The position numbers and the translations under genes are program-made. Below the pieces are notes generated by a model. It had not been told where the DNA came from, ran no database searches, and saw only the letters and a list, made by a program, of their open reading frames with translations. Shown here piece by piece: positions 1-11,334 of a DNA stretch of 53,659 bases. The DNA comes from Cruorifilaria tuberocauda (taxonomy: Eukaryota > Nematoda > Chromadorea > Rhabditida > Onchocercidae), in NCBI GenBank assembly GCA_013365365.1, contig JABVXU010000372.1, forward strand, positions 1-53,659, in the 5' to 3' direction. Position 1 is the first letter of the stretch; each line of letters starts with the position of its first letter.

Positions 1-219
1 TCATCATTATTATCATTAATTATTATTATTGTTATTAATTAGTATTCTATCGAATGTTTGACGAGAAAAGCAGAAGAAGTAAAAGTTTTAATTTAAAATT
101 TATAATTTAAACGTTATGTATAGCTTGTTGGTAAAGAAAAAAAGTGCTTAAAATGTTAATTTAATGATATTAAATGTCAAAGTGTATTCAATTAATTAAT
201 TAAGGATGAAATTTTCTAG
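1..219. other. A+T-rich DNA upstream of the first gene
   Basis: No coding sequence is visible. The stretch opens with ATT/ATC-type simple sequence and is otherwise plain A+T-rich. It ends in a good 3' splice site (ttttctag at 212-219) directly before the ATG of the next gene, so it is either an upstream intron or the region before a spliced-leader acceptor. Confidence 0.6.
212..219 (+). promoter_or_regulatory. 3' splice site abutting the ATG (probable SL trans-splice acceptor)
   Basis: The motif ttttctag lies directly before ATG at 220. No upstream exon is obvious in the 219 bases available, so a spliced-leader acceptor is the simplest reading; a cis-acceptor of an exon outside the window cannot be excluded. 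Confidence 0.45.
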
Positions 220-2049
220 ATGAAAAAATCACGGATAACGTGTGATACAGAAGTTCCTATGCCAACAAGTAATGGCAACAAATTTAATCATTCCACTGGA
301 ACATATCATAATTATAGCCTACCACATGGTGCAACTATCACTAATGATAAGAGTAAACAATATGATAAGCCACAAAGGGAGCGAATTATACCGGTGGAAA
401 TTGTTGGATCATCATCATCACATGGTGCACCTGTTAATTCCATATACAATAATCAATTAAGTAATAAACGTCACTCGGATATTCGTAATTATGATATACC
501 TAAGGATACCATTAATAGCAACATTTTGGAAAGGTATGTGTCATTTTTCTTTTTCATTTAATTTAACTTATCATTACATTCATTCGTTTTAAACAAGGAT
601 TAGAATATGAAAATTAGCAATTATTATCACTTATCTCTGGCATAGCAATCTATCGAAATTGATAAATGACAGAATAATGAGCATTCACTTCCGGATTATT
701 TCTAACGCTCAATCAGATATTTCAGTTGATTTAATACAATCAATTTTTTTTTTAAAAATAGCTATCACTTCGGAATGTTTAAATTCAAAATTCGTTTTAC
801 AAAATTATAAGCATAAAATTTTAAGTATAAAAAAATTTCCAATGAAAAAATAAAATTTTCATTTAGCAAAAAAAGATTTTACAATGGAAATACTTTTCCG
901 AAAACAAATTTCTTGCTTACTTGACATGCTTGCAAAGAAAAAAAAGAATGCTTTTCCGTTATTAAAATAACCACGATGGAGAGAGGGCAAAGGAAAGAAA
1001 ATTTTTAGATTGTTTAAAAAAAATCCCAGTGATTTTTATATGACTTTTCCTAGTCTCTTCCGTTTACTTCAAATTCCGCCTGGTTATCACAATGGAACAG
1101 GAAAATAGAAATAAAATTAAAAATTTTGTATTTCAATTACCATGGGAACTCAATATATTAGAATAAAAATGATGAAATATTGATTTAAAAGCAATATGAA
1201 AAATGAAATAAATGATTGATTGTCAAAAATTCAGCAGCAAAATAAGATAAATTCTATCATTTTCTCTATTAAAAATAGTTTTAAATATTCGGAAAAAGAC
1301 TAATTGCATGTGGAAAAAAATGTTTTAAACGATAAATAAAGGAAATTAGAATTACAGAATTTATCAATTGCATTTATTCATCTTTTCAAAATAATCCTGA
1401 AAATTTTTTATTTACAAAATAACTAAACATACTCAACACAATACCGTATATTTCTTCACTTACTTCTTTTAAAAGTGAACGAACAATTGAATATTTGTAA
1501 ATCCATTACCGATGAAGATAAATAAATACGGATATTCTGATAATTTTAATATCTTAGCGGATCCCAAGCAGTACAACCGGTGAAACAGCCACTGCTTCAT
1601 GGTCATCATCAAAAGCATTCAGACTCACAAAAATTAGCTCGACCACCACCTCCAACTATTGTTCTCAGGTAATCATTTTCAAGTGACAATTATTGGTTAC
1701 ACTTAAGCTTCATAATTTCGAAGCTTTTCTTTCAACTAAACTTAGTCTAAAGCACTAAATAATCTTGAACTAATTTTAAGCCAAGTTTTGGACTTAAAAT
1801 AAATCTATCACTTTCAACGATGCTCTCTTTCCTCAAAATATTACTTTTTTTTCTAGTCCACCAGATGATGCATCGCCGGAGAAAGTAAAAGTAATTTTCG
1901 AATACGACAACGAAAAGTATTCTATACAGCCGAATTTTCTGATCCGGTATAAAAGGATAATATTAACCGTCACTGTATCGTTACTGATCTTTCTTTTATT
2001 AATTTTTGTTGTACTGATTGTTTATATTGCACGTCGAAAGAGATTATAA
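220..2049 (+). CDS. Unrecognised protein with one C-terminal transmembrane segment (3 exons)
   Basis: Model: exons 220-533, 1558-1668 and 1857-2049 (stop TAA), phases 2/2, giving 205 residues. Donors are gtatgt and gtaatc; acceptors are atcttag and ttctag. The N-terminal 170 or so residues are polar, with Ser/His/Asn-rich stretches and a short proline run (PPPP, about residue 134) followed by SPPDD. A strongly hydrophobic segment lies at about 175-200 and is followed by a basic tail (ARRKRL), so a single-pass protein with a short cytoplasmic tail or a tail-anchored protein is likely. There is no obvious signal peptide. The ATG at 220 directly follows a splice acceptor, so either the mRNA is trans-spliced there or a further 5' exon lies upstream and the methionine is internal. 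I do not recognise the family. It converges with the helicase gene downstream. Confidence 0.7.
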
Positions 2050-2511
2050 CGGATTGCCTATCATTTATCACTTATGAACAAATATAAAGATGAAAATTAT
2101 GAATATACGACAATATATCAGCACCAGTAAAATGTAACCAGACAATTGATAACTAGGAGCGATTTCCACTAAATAAATTAAAATAGAATATATCAATATA
2201 AAAGAGTACTACTTACATAATCATGATTATAAACCTGAATAATTCGTAATAATACAAATTTTGCAATAATAAAATTAAGAAATAAAATTGAAATTATTCA
2301 TGCAATTGAATACTTTTGCATTATAACAAATTCTCTAAGGAATAAATTGTTAAAAATTACATTATATTAAAAAAAACTCTTCATATACAAAAAAATTGTC
2401 ATAAAACGAATGAAAAGAGAATATGAACCAACCTACAGCCTATGTTAACATAGCTTTATACAAGACAATATTGATCCTCCTAAAAAATTTTCTATTACAA
2501 TTAACAATTAA
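2050..2511. other. Intergenic region between two convergent genes
   Basis: It holds the 3' UTR of the upstream membrane-protein gene on + and of the helicase gene on -. No ORF of note and no repeat structure is seen beyond A+T-richness. Confidence 0.6.
2172..2177 (+). terminator. Polyadenylation signal AATAAA
   Basis: AATAAA lies about 120 bases after the stop codon at 2049. It is the first canonical hexamer downstream of the three-exon gene. In such A+T-rich DNA the motif also arises by chance; another AATAAA run follows near 2280. Confidence 0.45.
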
Positions 2512-5500
2512 TCAACAATATGAAAAAAACTTTGCCAAAATTTCGGTTCCTTTAATCCCAATTTGTTCCTCCAGTTCTTCAACCTTCTCCGCCAGTTGAT
2601 CACGAAGCAATACCTTAACTATATATTTTTATACTACTTGTCTCTTACCGCTGAAGTTTTTTCAATTTCCCGTATTTTTTTCCATGCTAAGTGGCGAAAC
2701 AATTTTCAAGTAAACCTTTCTTTTCGTTTCAGCATAGATTTAGCTTACTAACGATAAAGAATATAAGCGCATATGGAAGCGAGAAGCGCATATGGATAAA
2801 GTGCCACGCTTAATTATACGCTTTTTTATCATTATGCAGATTTGATTGACATTTAACAAGCTGTTAAGAAAAATATAGCGGAAAAATTAAAAATAAACGT
2901 TGTTCATCAGTTTGCAAGTTTATCTTTTTATTTTCATTAAAATGATTAAAACTACAATTACTTTTCTTTTCTTTAATTCTTAATGATGCTAATATTTAAG
3001 CTAAAATAATAAAAATACTTTTGCACTCCTGATAATTGCATTAGCCTGTCGTGTATTAAGATGGTCTATGGTAGATAGTAGCATTGATGGCTCTGCAGAA
3101 GCAATTAAACCAATCGTTTTGAAACCTTAAAGCCGATAAATTAATCAAGATAATATCTTTGTCTGCTTAAATATTCAAATCAAAATCTACAATATTTTCA
3201 TCTTGCTTTTAATCAGGAGAAATACTGTTTCAAACAATAACGATTTCCCAGTCATAATTTTTCTTTTAAGTGAAGAATTGCATTTTTTTCAATACCTGCA
3301 TTGTAAAGTTGTCGAGCTCGTCCTCGTTTGACACCATCAAGTGCAAGTAAAGGAATCAGCTCCTGCTGCGAAAAATCTCGTAAGTGCTGTATCAAATCAG
3401 GTAATAAATTTTTCAACGGCCAGAAAGACGGTATTTTCTATAAATATTACCAAATATAGGGGTCATATTTAATGACATGCTTTAAAATACTATTTAGTAT
3501 ATTAAATATTTTCAAATAACTTAATCTTTACCTCCGCGAAACGCGCTATCGAAGATGCCTGTGAACAAGTTGCCTGCAGAACACTTTGAAGCCAGCCACG
3601 AGACACATGAAAACGTTCTGCAACGTCAAAAAACGTCTCTTGCTTCCATAATCGATGCAACATGAATGAGATATACAGACGCAGCGATAATTCACCTTGG
3701 TTCTGTAAGTATGTGGTAAAAATATTTTATGCATCCAGCTATATTCTATACTGCTAATTTTAATACCCTGTCAGCAGTCAGGAAACCAAAACGGGGTATC
3801 GTAAAGCTAAGCATATCTGATACCTGATATGATTGGATATTAGGTATAAATATGGTTGGTGATGCATTGAATGGAACGGAAAAAAGCTAGTATTCTGAAA
3901 TGAACTAGAATTTTATAATGTAGAAGAATACAGGGTAGTCTGAGCTAAGTGCGCAAGTATACTCAAACTCAATTAACATACTCAATTAACTTCGAAAATT
4001 CAATATAATCAAAACTTGCAGATTTAGGCCGATCAATGAAACATCGAATAAGTTGTTTATCACTCAATCCTAATCGCGCAAGTAAACTCTGCTCAGATTT
4101 TGGCAATGTTTTGTACTGCAATGCACAAATTTTTAAAAAATTAAATATAACATATGACCACCTAAGCAATAAGTATTGGAAACAATATACATTTAAAAAG
4201 TAGTATATTTTGGGTACAACCTCTTCATAGAATATATTCCAATCGATATCAACGTCTATATCGAACGGTACCATCATGAATAACAGATGGAAATATGAAG
4301 ACAATACAATACCCTGAAAAATTTGACAGCCTATGCAGAAAAGAACAGCCTTTACAAGTGTCAATAACTGATATTTTTATACAACCAAAGTATGGATGGA
4401 GCAATTTCATCTATTTTACCTAATGTAACTATTAAATCATTCCAAGGTGTAGTGTGTCGGGAATAATTTTAGAGATCAAGAGTAATCAAATTAGTCTAAA
4501 TAATAGATATGATTTATCAAAATTTAGAGTGAAGAAGTTTAATGAAAATAGTGTAAATGAAGCTAACTGTTATCACGATGCCCCCTTCAACTACCAAACC
4601 CACTAGACTTCGCGCTTTCAACTTATATCTGCATTTCTATATCTATCCAGACTTTTAATTTTTAAATTACAATGATTGCGATCAACAGAATTTCAAAAAT
4701 GTCCTACTAAAAAAGTGTCGTGACTTCCCAAAACCTTCTTTAATAATGTCAATGTCCCAACCATTTTAACAGAAATTTCATGAGATGATGTAGAAAGTGG
4801 AAAGAGATACATCGCTCAAATTTTTTGATAATAAAGTACACATCTGCTGCGCCATCAGTGGTGATAAGGAAGCCGAAAACACTGCCATGCCGAAAACCGA
4901 AACTGAATAGCACCCATCCTAAAAGTAATGTGAGATTCATTTATATGCAGATTATATGATCTTGAAAAGCATTTTAGAAATACATATTATCTTGTGCATC
5001 ACTAAAAAAATAATCTTACCCCATCAAGATTCACTAAACCATGCTGTGTTAGATATTCTAACATTTCTCGTAATAGCTCTTCACTATTACTGTTTTGTAT
5101 TCCAAATAGCGTTCTTTGAACCACAATTTTCAATTCTTCTAATCGTTGAGCTATCTGAAAAGGAATTTCATGCAATATAATTTTTTCAGTGACATAACTA
5201 GAAAGAAAAATCCTTGAATTTATCACTTTCATTGTTAAGAAAGAAAAAAAAATCATAAAACACTAATCTTTAATGAGATCAAATCGAGCAGAAATGACGA
5301 AAACATCACAGGTTTATTTAGTGAACTATTACATCCCGATAAAGGTCCACTGATCATGTCCAAAAACTAAAACAAAACACTAAGTTCAAGAATTACCGAG
5401 CAAAAATTGACTCAATAAATATTATAAAATCACATCCGGTTTACCTTTTCAAATGCTGACTCGCTTTCCGTGATTATCATTCACTTAATTACAATAGACT

Positions 5501-8500
5501 GATTATCATTTTCTGTTTTCTGTTTAAAGAAAATTATTATCTTTTCTTCACATAAAAAAAATATTTCACAGTTTATGTTATTATTAAGGTTCGTAGAAAA
5601 GTTCATTCAGCATATACTACCAACTAAAATGTTACCTTGTTTTTTTCATAATCAGATTGTATGATTGTCACTGCTTCTCCAACATCATCATAACCTGCTC
5701 GACCAGCACGACCGATCATTTGGATATATTGCGCCTTACGAAGTGGTTCTTTGCCTATTAACGGAGCTTTGATTATTACTCGTCGAGCCGGAAGATTAAC
5801 TCCTGCTGCCAAAGTAGAAGTACAACAGATTACATTGATGATTCCATCCTTCAAATACTCAAATTAGTAATTCCAATGCACAATTTTATATCCAGATCGA
5901 ATTACTTAGAATCATAAGGCTTAATATAAGCTAAGCATTTTTTAAGATTTTTTTTTTGATAAAATAAAAGTCTCACTGGACAATCGGAACTGAACTGAAT
6001 TGAAATTTTCACGTTCATTATGCTATAAATTCTGAACAAAAAATTTTCAATTTAAAACAGCTACTTGAAAAGCGTCTTCAATAATCTTCCTTTCGTCGGC
6101 TGTTAAACCACTGTGATGATATGCAACACCACGCATAATGCTTAATTCTAATAAAGAAGGAAATTTTCCATCTTCCTCACTTTTCAAAGCTTTTATTGCA
6201 GCTAGTTTTTCTGTTTTTTTACGCTCTCGAACACACCTAAATTGATAAATTAATTTATGATGATATGTCAAAAATGGAATATCTCTGAAACGTCGTACTG
6301 AAAAGACTGGTAATTCATGATATTATTATGGGCCCACAAATATTGAATCCATTACTATTAGAGTTAGCAGTCAGTAGCATTCATCATTTCTAAAAAATTG
6401 CAATATAAACTTTAAACAGCTATGAGAAAAAAAGAACAAACTTTGGCATTAGATGCGAAACCATTTTACAAACATTTTCACAATTTTGTTTGGTAGGACA
6501 AAAAATCAAGACCGATCGCTTCGGCACGATATCGTGTAATAAAGGTACTAGTCCATCTGGATCACGATTTTTTAATTTCTAAAAGTTTGAATAAACGAGA
6601 GCGAAATTAGAATTTGAAAAAAAAAGCTTCAAATAAGATACAAGCAAAACGATGATAATGATGTTAACAAACTTTGAATTACAGCAACACATTTTCAACA
6701 CACACATTTTCTCCTAAATTCATCTCGAACTCCAATTTTCCCTCTGGTTGTACGATATACAATGAGTTGTCAATTTTCACTTTTTCTATCAATTTGACCT
6801 AGAAATTATTTGTAATTCCCAAATATTCTTAGATTGAAATAATAATAAGATTATATGTACTGAATATTCATAGCGTTTTACGTTAACTCTAGTTTTCCTG
6901 TTCTTTTTGCCACTTAAACAGTGAAGTTATATACTGAAACAATTTTCTGATATGCAATTTGTTTGTTCTGATCAAATGTTGCACTAACAGGGCGAAATTT
7001 GGTTGAAAATACAACCGCATTGAGAAATTTGGAAACCTGCTCAATATTCGAAAGAGTTGCCGACATACCAATTATTTGACCTGTGCCTGAAATTTTATCG
7101 TTTGAATTCTTGGAAATCGAAATAATTCCAGTGTATAAGTTTACTCATACGTTTAATATCAAATTTCCTTCATAAGTAGAATATTTCACCCCTATAAGTG
7201 ATCTTACATTTCAACATCTACTCCTTACTGTATAACACAATAAGTGAAATTAGAAGGTAAAAAAAAGCACCTTTTTGCATAAATTTAATCAATCCCTGTT
7301 CGACAATTGCTCCTCGAGTGTTTTCCCCTATCATATGTAACTGAAACATAAATAAGCATATGAGAATTGTCGTCTAATAAATAGTCATGAAATCTGAAGA
7401 ATTAATTATCATTTTATCCTTCTACATGTTCTTTTACAGAGGACAAGAGCAGTCAGTAAATGTAACCAAATTTATTAATACGCAGTAAAGGAATTAAATG
7501 ACATTTTTTTGATGATTTTCTGATGGAAAAAAATTATTTTAATGTAAGATTGATCAGTTTAACACATGTAAGTTACTTCGTCCACTACTATAATTCCAAT
7601 CTCGTCAATGCGATTCATTTCTATTAAGCTATTAATTAACATATTTGCTTTCTCGATGGTTGCAACATATATAGATTCCTTTTTTCGACGTTTAATTGGT
7701 GGTAAACGACCTGAAATATGCATCGATTCCGAATAGAACCTAAAGCTGCATATGGTATGGAAATCAAAAAAATTTTAAGTGCCGTTACATATATATACAT
7801 GATGGCATTTACAACTGGTATATATATATATATGTAAAGTACCGATAATTCTGTTCTGGCACAAAATACAGTGAACATAATACTTTCTTCACCCTCTCTT
7901 TTTTTCTTCTGTTTTCACCCAAACAACTGATGATTTGAATAATTTAAATTGCTAAGCAACTAAAATATGTCCTTAAACTTCAATAAAACTAAATTTTCAA
8001 AAAACTAACAGACATTGAGTTAGTTGTACTAGGAAAAGTGTAAAATGTTAATGAAAATAATATTTGATAAGTCGTTCCAAGTTTAAAAAATGCAGAGGAA
8101 ACAATCATATCGAGACATCCAACCTTTGCTTGCAGCATATTCTTCCACGCAAACATTGCACTTATCCTCGAAAAACGATAACGAATTAACCTTAATTTGA
8201 ATAATTAATTAAAATTTTCCAAATTGAATATAAGTAGAGAATATAGATTTCAAATGCAAATACAAACTAAAACTTGAACATAGCAGCTTATTCAAAGTAA
8301 AAATTATCTGAAACATAAATGTGGAATGGAAACTGCATCTAATCCCATTCAATATTTTTTAATAGCTTACTTTAGCTTACATACAATAGCTTACTTTTTC
8401 CTGAGCTATTGCAACATATGGTACAATAAAAATGCAACTCCTCTGTCGAATAATTATTTCTCGCAACATCACAATCTGAAATAATTTTTCTCTAAGAACA

Positions 8501-10295
8501 TATAGCTAAGATACCACTCGCAACTTCTGTTCATTTTGTCTAGCAATTAATTCGGTTGACAGAATAATTCCATAGCTAGTATTTAAGTACCTTTCCTAGA
8601 AACCGCAACACAGTTGATCACTGCATAGTTCTTATGCCCATACATTAACCGCACCTATTTAAATCCTACTTAACACAAAGATATTGCAATTACAGGGAAA
8701 AAGGAACCTCTGCAACAAGAGTTTTCCCTGCACCAGTTGCCATCGACAAAATCATATTCGTACCGTTTATCATATGTTCATTATTTAAGCACTGAAACTG
8801 CCAATCTAAAAATAAGGTATTCAGAATTAGAAGAATAAAAAATCAAAAATCAATGAATACCATGTCTCATAACTATAAATGATAACAATCGAGATTAAAA
8901 CCATCACTGTTGCACTGCTATGGTTATTGTTACCACACTTATAGACGAAGCCATTCTCAAGAAGAAAAATACAACAATATCAAAAATTATTCCGATAATC
9001 GAAAGAAATGACAATAAATTCATCGATAAATGACAATATGAACTAGAGAAAGTAACACACCGTAAAGTGTTGAAATATTTCGCAGGTTTTTGTAAATCTC
9101 GCAAATATTTTTCATTTCTTCATATGCATCACCTCGATATATGCTTGTGGAAGCCGCACAACCAGGATTAGGTCTACTTTCCTGAAAAATCTCTCAATTA
9201 AATACGCAACAGCAAAAAAAACTCATTTTGTGAAATTTGTAAAACTGTCTTGCATGGAAATTAGAATCACTGAAACTACACTTTCCACTTCAAACATTTA
9301 TTTCTTCTTTAAATTTATTCGTGCACTTGAAAAAATATATAGAAATAATGCTGAAGAAATGAAAAACAAACTTACTGGGGTGTCAACCTGTATTTGCATT
9401 GTGCGAGCAAAATTAATCACTTTTCTTTTTTCTTCGTTTATTCTTGCATCAGATGAAGCGATACCTGGAACTTATTAATTCGACAAGTCCTGGAAAAAAA
9501 CAATATCAGTATAATAGAAATTCAAATATATTCTGTAATGAACATTTACACAATTTCAGCAAAAAAAGAAATGATAACTGTAAAACTTCATCACAAATAC
9601 CTGTATTCTGGTGTTGTATTCTTGGTACTTTGAATTTTTTCGAGCAATTCCCCAAATGTGACGTCACTTTCGGGTGCAATTGAAATTTATGTGTTGCTGC
9701 ACATAATCTGGAACACTAGCAGGTTTCCAGAAAGCAATAAAATTAAATACACAATGAATGGGAACTATGCATCTCAATATGCTAATCATAAATTAAATTA
9801 GCTGCTATTTTACTTCCTGTATGAATAGACATCATTTTATCCAACTGCAATTATTATTCATAATTTATTACACCAACTGTATGCAAATTTAGGAAACAAA
9901 ATCATACGGTCGTGTATAAAATGCTAATTGATTCACTTCATATAACTAATAATTCTTTTTTAGCAAATTTCGGAATATAAAAAAAATTTGTTAAGTGATT
10001 GGTAAATTTCAATTTTACAGGAATATTTCAAAGAATACGGTTTAAGACAAAAAACGTAAATTTTTTTCTCGTTTATGCAAAATTTTCTAATGCGTAGAAA
10101 TTTTCCAAGTAAAAAAATAGTTTAAATTCTCGTGAATAAAAACAAAAAAAAAAACCTTGGTGATTTCCTTCGCGTCCCCAAAACTGTTTTGGTCGGAATG
10201 TTACCATCACAATGATTCAACAATTTCATAGGTGTTTTCTTCATAATGGTATAATTATCAGAAACACTTGACAGGATTGGAATCCGAGGAGACAT
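2512..10295 (-). CDS. helq-1: HELQ-type (POLQ-like) superfamily 2 DNA helicase, 23 exons, complete
   Basis: ATP-dependent 3'-5' DNA helicase of the Hel308/HELQ family, acting at stalled forks and in homologous recombination or end joining. Exons, 5' to 3': 10295-10156, 9707-9601, 9464-9376, 9181-9061, 8805-8708, 8475-8395, 8190-8124, 7710-7577, 7340-7271, 7086-6989, 6798-6691, 6578-6442, 6236-6065, 5848-5636, 5366-5262, 5154-5020, 4918-4811, 4313-4221, 4115-3978, 3702-3532, 3437-3296, 3125-3019, 2613-2512. Phases agree throughout: 911 residues. Motifs: Walker A ATGAGKT (175-181), DEXH box DELH split by an intron (278-281), SAT (311-313), HHSGLT in exon 13, [15 protein letters not shown] in exon 14, motif [12 protein letters not shown] (517-526). 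The C-terminal half follows HELQ to the end ([14 protein letters not shown], then TIDHL and a coiled tail), with no polymerase domain, so it is HELQ, not POLQ. Shorter than human HELQ (about 1100) because of a short N-terminus. Less certain: exons 2-3, the ends of exons 11, 15 and 19. Confidence 0.95.
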
Positions 10296-10314
10296 GCTTA
10301 GTCTGGAAAAAATA
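10296..10314 (-). promoter_or_regulatory. Probable SL trans-splice acceptor of the helicase gene
   Basis: Read on the minus strand, ttttttccag is followed by only seven bases (actaagc) and then the start ATG. A 3' splice site this close to a start codon with no upstream coding exon is typical of spliced-leader addition. Confidence 0.6.
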
Positions 10315-10685
10315 ATGAATCTAAAAGTAGCTCATATAGGTTCTATATTGAATATATGCATAATATGATTTATTTGTTCGCTTATTTGTTTATTTACATA
10401 CTATTTACTTATTTGTATGTATTCTTATTATTTATTTCATATTTTATCTACTTATTTAATTCATTTTTCATTAATTTTATTCTCAAAGGAAATATGTATG
10501 AGTAATTGTCCTTACAATTAAACTTTATGACTTTTCTTTTTCACTGATTCTCTAAAATCCTACTGAAATTTGAAAGCATGTGCTTAAAAAATTGTATAAT
10601 TTTACTTTCCCAATTTACGTACACTAAAAAGAAAGAAGAAAGGTCAAATGGTATATTCGCATTCCTTATTTCGCTTTTACATGGA
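10315..10685. other. Divergent intergenic region (helicase / small ORF)
   Basis: About 370 bases between the minus-strand helicase and the plus-strand small gene. It contains loose TTTA/TATTT repeats (10370-10470) and no ORF I can support. It presumably carries both promoters. Confidence 0.5.
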
Positions 10686-11092
10686 ATGTCATTTGCTATA
10701 GGTAATAGCAACTTACCTACTCTCAACCACTACTGATTCTTTCCTTTCTTAATATATAATGCTTCTACTATTCTATTACCCGTTCTAAACCTGTTCCAAA
10801 CCTTATCAGTCCTTCGCAACATCTTCCTAAGCACCCTTATCAAATCGTCCACTTCTCTAACAGTTCCGTCACTTTTCAAATTTTAGTTGACCTTACGTAT
10901 GATCCGTTAAAAATGCTCAACGTTGGATTACTTTTAACGGACCACTTATTTTCAACTGTGAAAAATCCTTTACACGGTCATCCAGGTATTCGATGGACGT
11001 TTACGTTCTATTTTTCACGTACGTGGATGGTTTATAATGTGCTTTGGAAGTGGTTGAAGTACGTTGTTTATATTTGGGTACGAAAGGTTTAA
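10686..11092 (+). CDS. Small membrane protein, 73 residues, two exons (unrecognised)
   Basis: Model: exon 1 10686-10701 (five codons plus one base, donor ggtaat) and exon 2 10887-11092 (acceptor ttcaaattttag, stop TAA). Exon 2 is open throughout, much richer in G+C than its surroundings, and begins with a sensible protein stretch (DLTYDPLKML). It contains HGHPGIRW and an aromatic, probably membrane-spanning segment (about residues 50-70) ending in a basic tail (WVRKV). If exon 1 is wrong, an ATG inside exon 2 (10914) would give 64 residues. It reads in the same direction as TMEM147 and ends 242 bases before that gene's start, which fits a nematode operon. The size and composition would suit a small mitochondrial or ER membrane subunit, but I do not recognise it and claim no function. 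Confidence 0.55.
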
Positions 11093-11334
11093 CTAATAAT
11101 ATAGGAAATACTTATACGTACTTTACTAATTATTTATAATCATTACGGAAGTAATCAAGAAGTGAACGATTTGATAAAAGTGCTAAGGGAGTATGCTGCG
11201 AGGAACTGACAAGGTTTAGAACAGTAGGAGTACGTCATTTTTGGAAATCTAAGTAGTATAGAAGTGATATTTCTGGAAGAAAATACAAGTGTATAAATTC
11301 TCATTCCGTATATATTTATTATTTTTACTTTCAG
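11093..11334 (+). promoter_or_regulatory. Possible intercistronic region with trans-splice acceptor before TMEM147
   Basis: The 242 bases between the small ORF and TMEM147 end in tttttactttcag (11322-11334), immediately followed by ATG. I see no canonical AATAAA here. The acceptor abutting the start codon suggests spliced-leader addition; the spacing would suit an operon, but a separate promoter is equally possible. Confidence 0.45.

Noticed and set aside
2563..2751. Plus-strand 62-codon ORF
   Set aside because: It overlaps the last helicase exon on the minus strand, whose frame ([19 protein letters not shown]) matches the family C-terminus.
3969..4364. 131-codon minus-strand ORF as one protein
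   Set aside because: It reads through an intron; it contains two helicase exons (4313-4221 and 4115-3978) separated by a gt...cag intron.
9061..9181. Assigning the helicase to POLQ
   Set aside because: There is no polymerase A domain anywhere in the gene, and the C-terminal half follows HELQ residue by residue to a stop at 2512.
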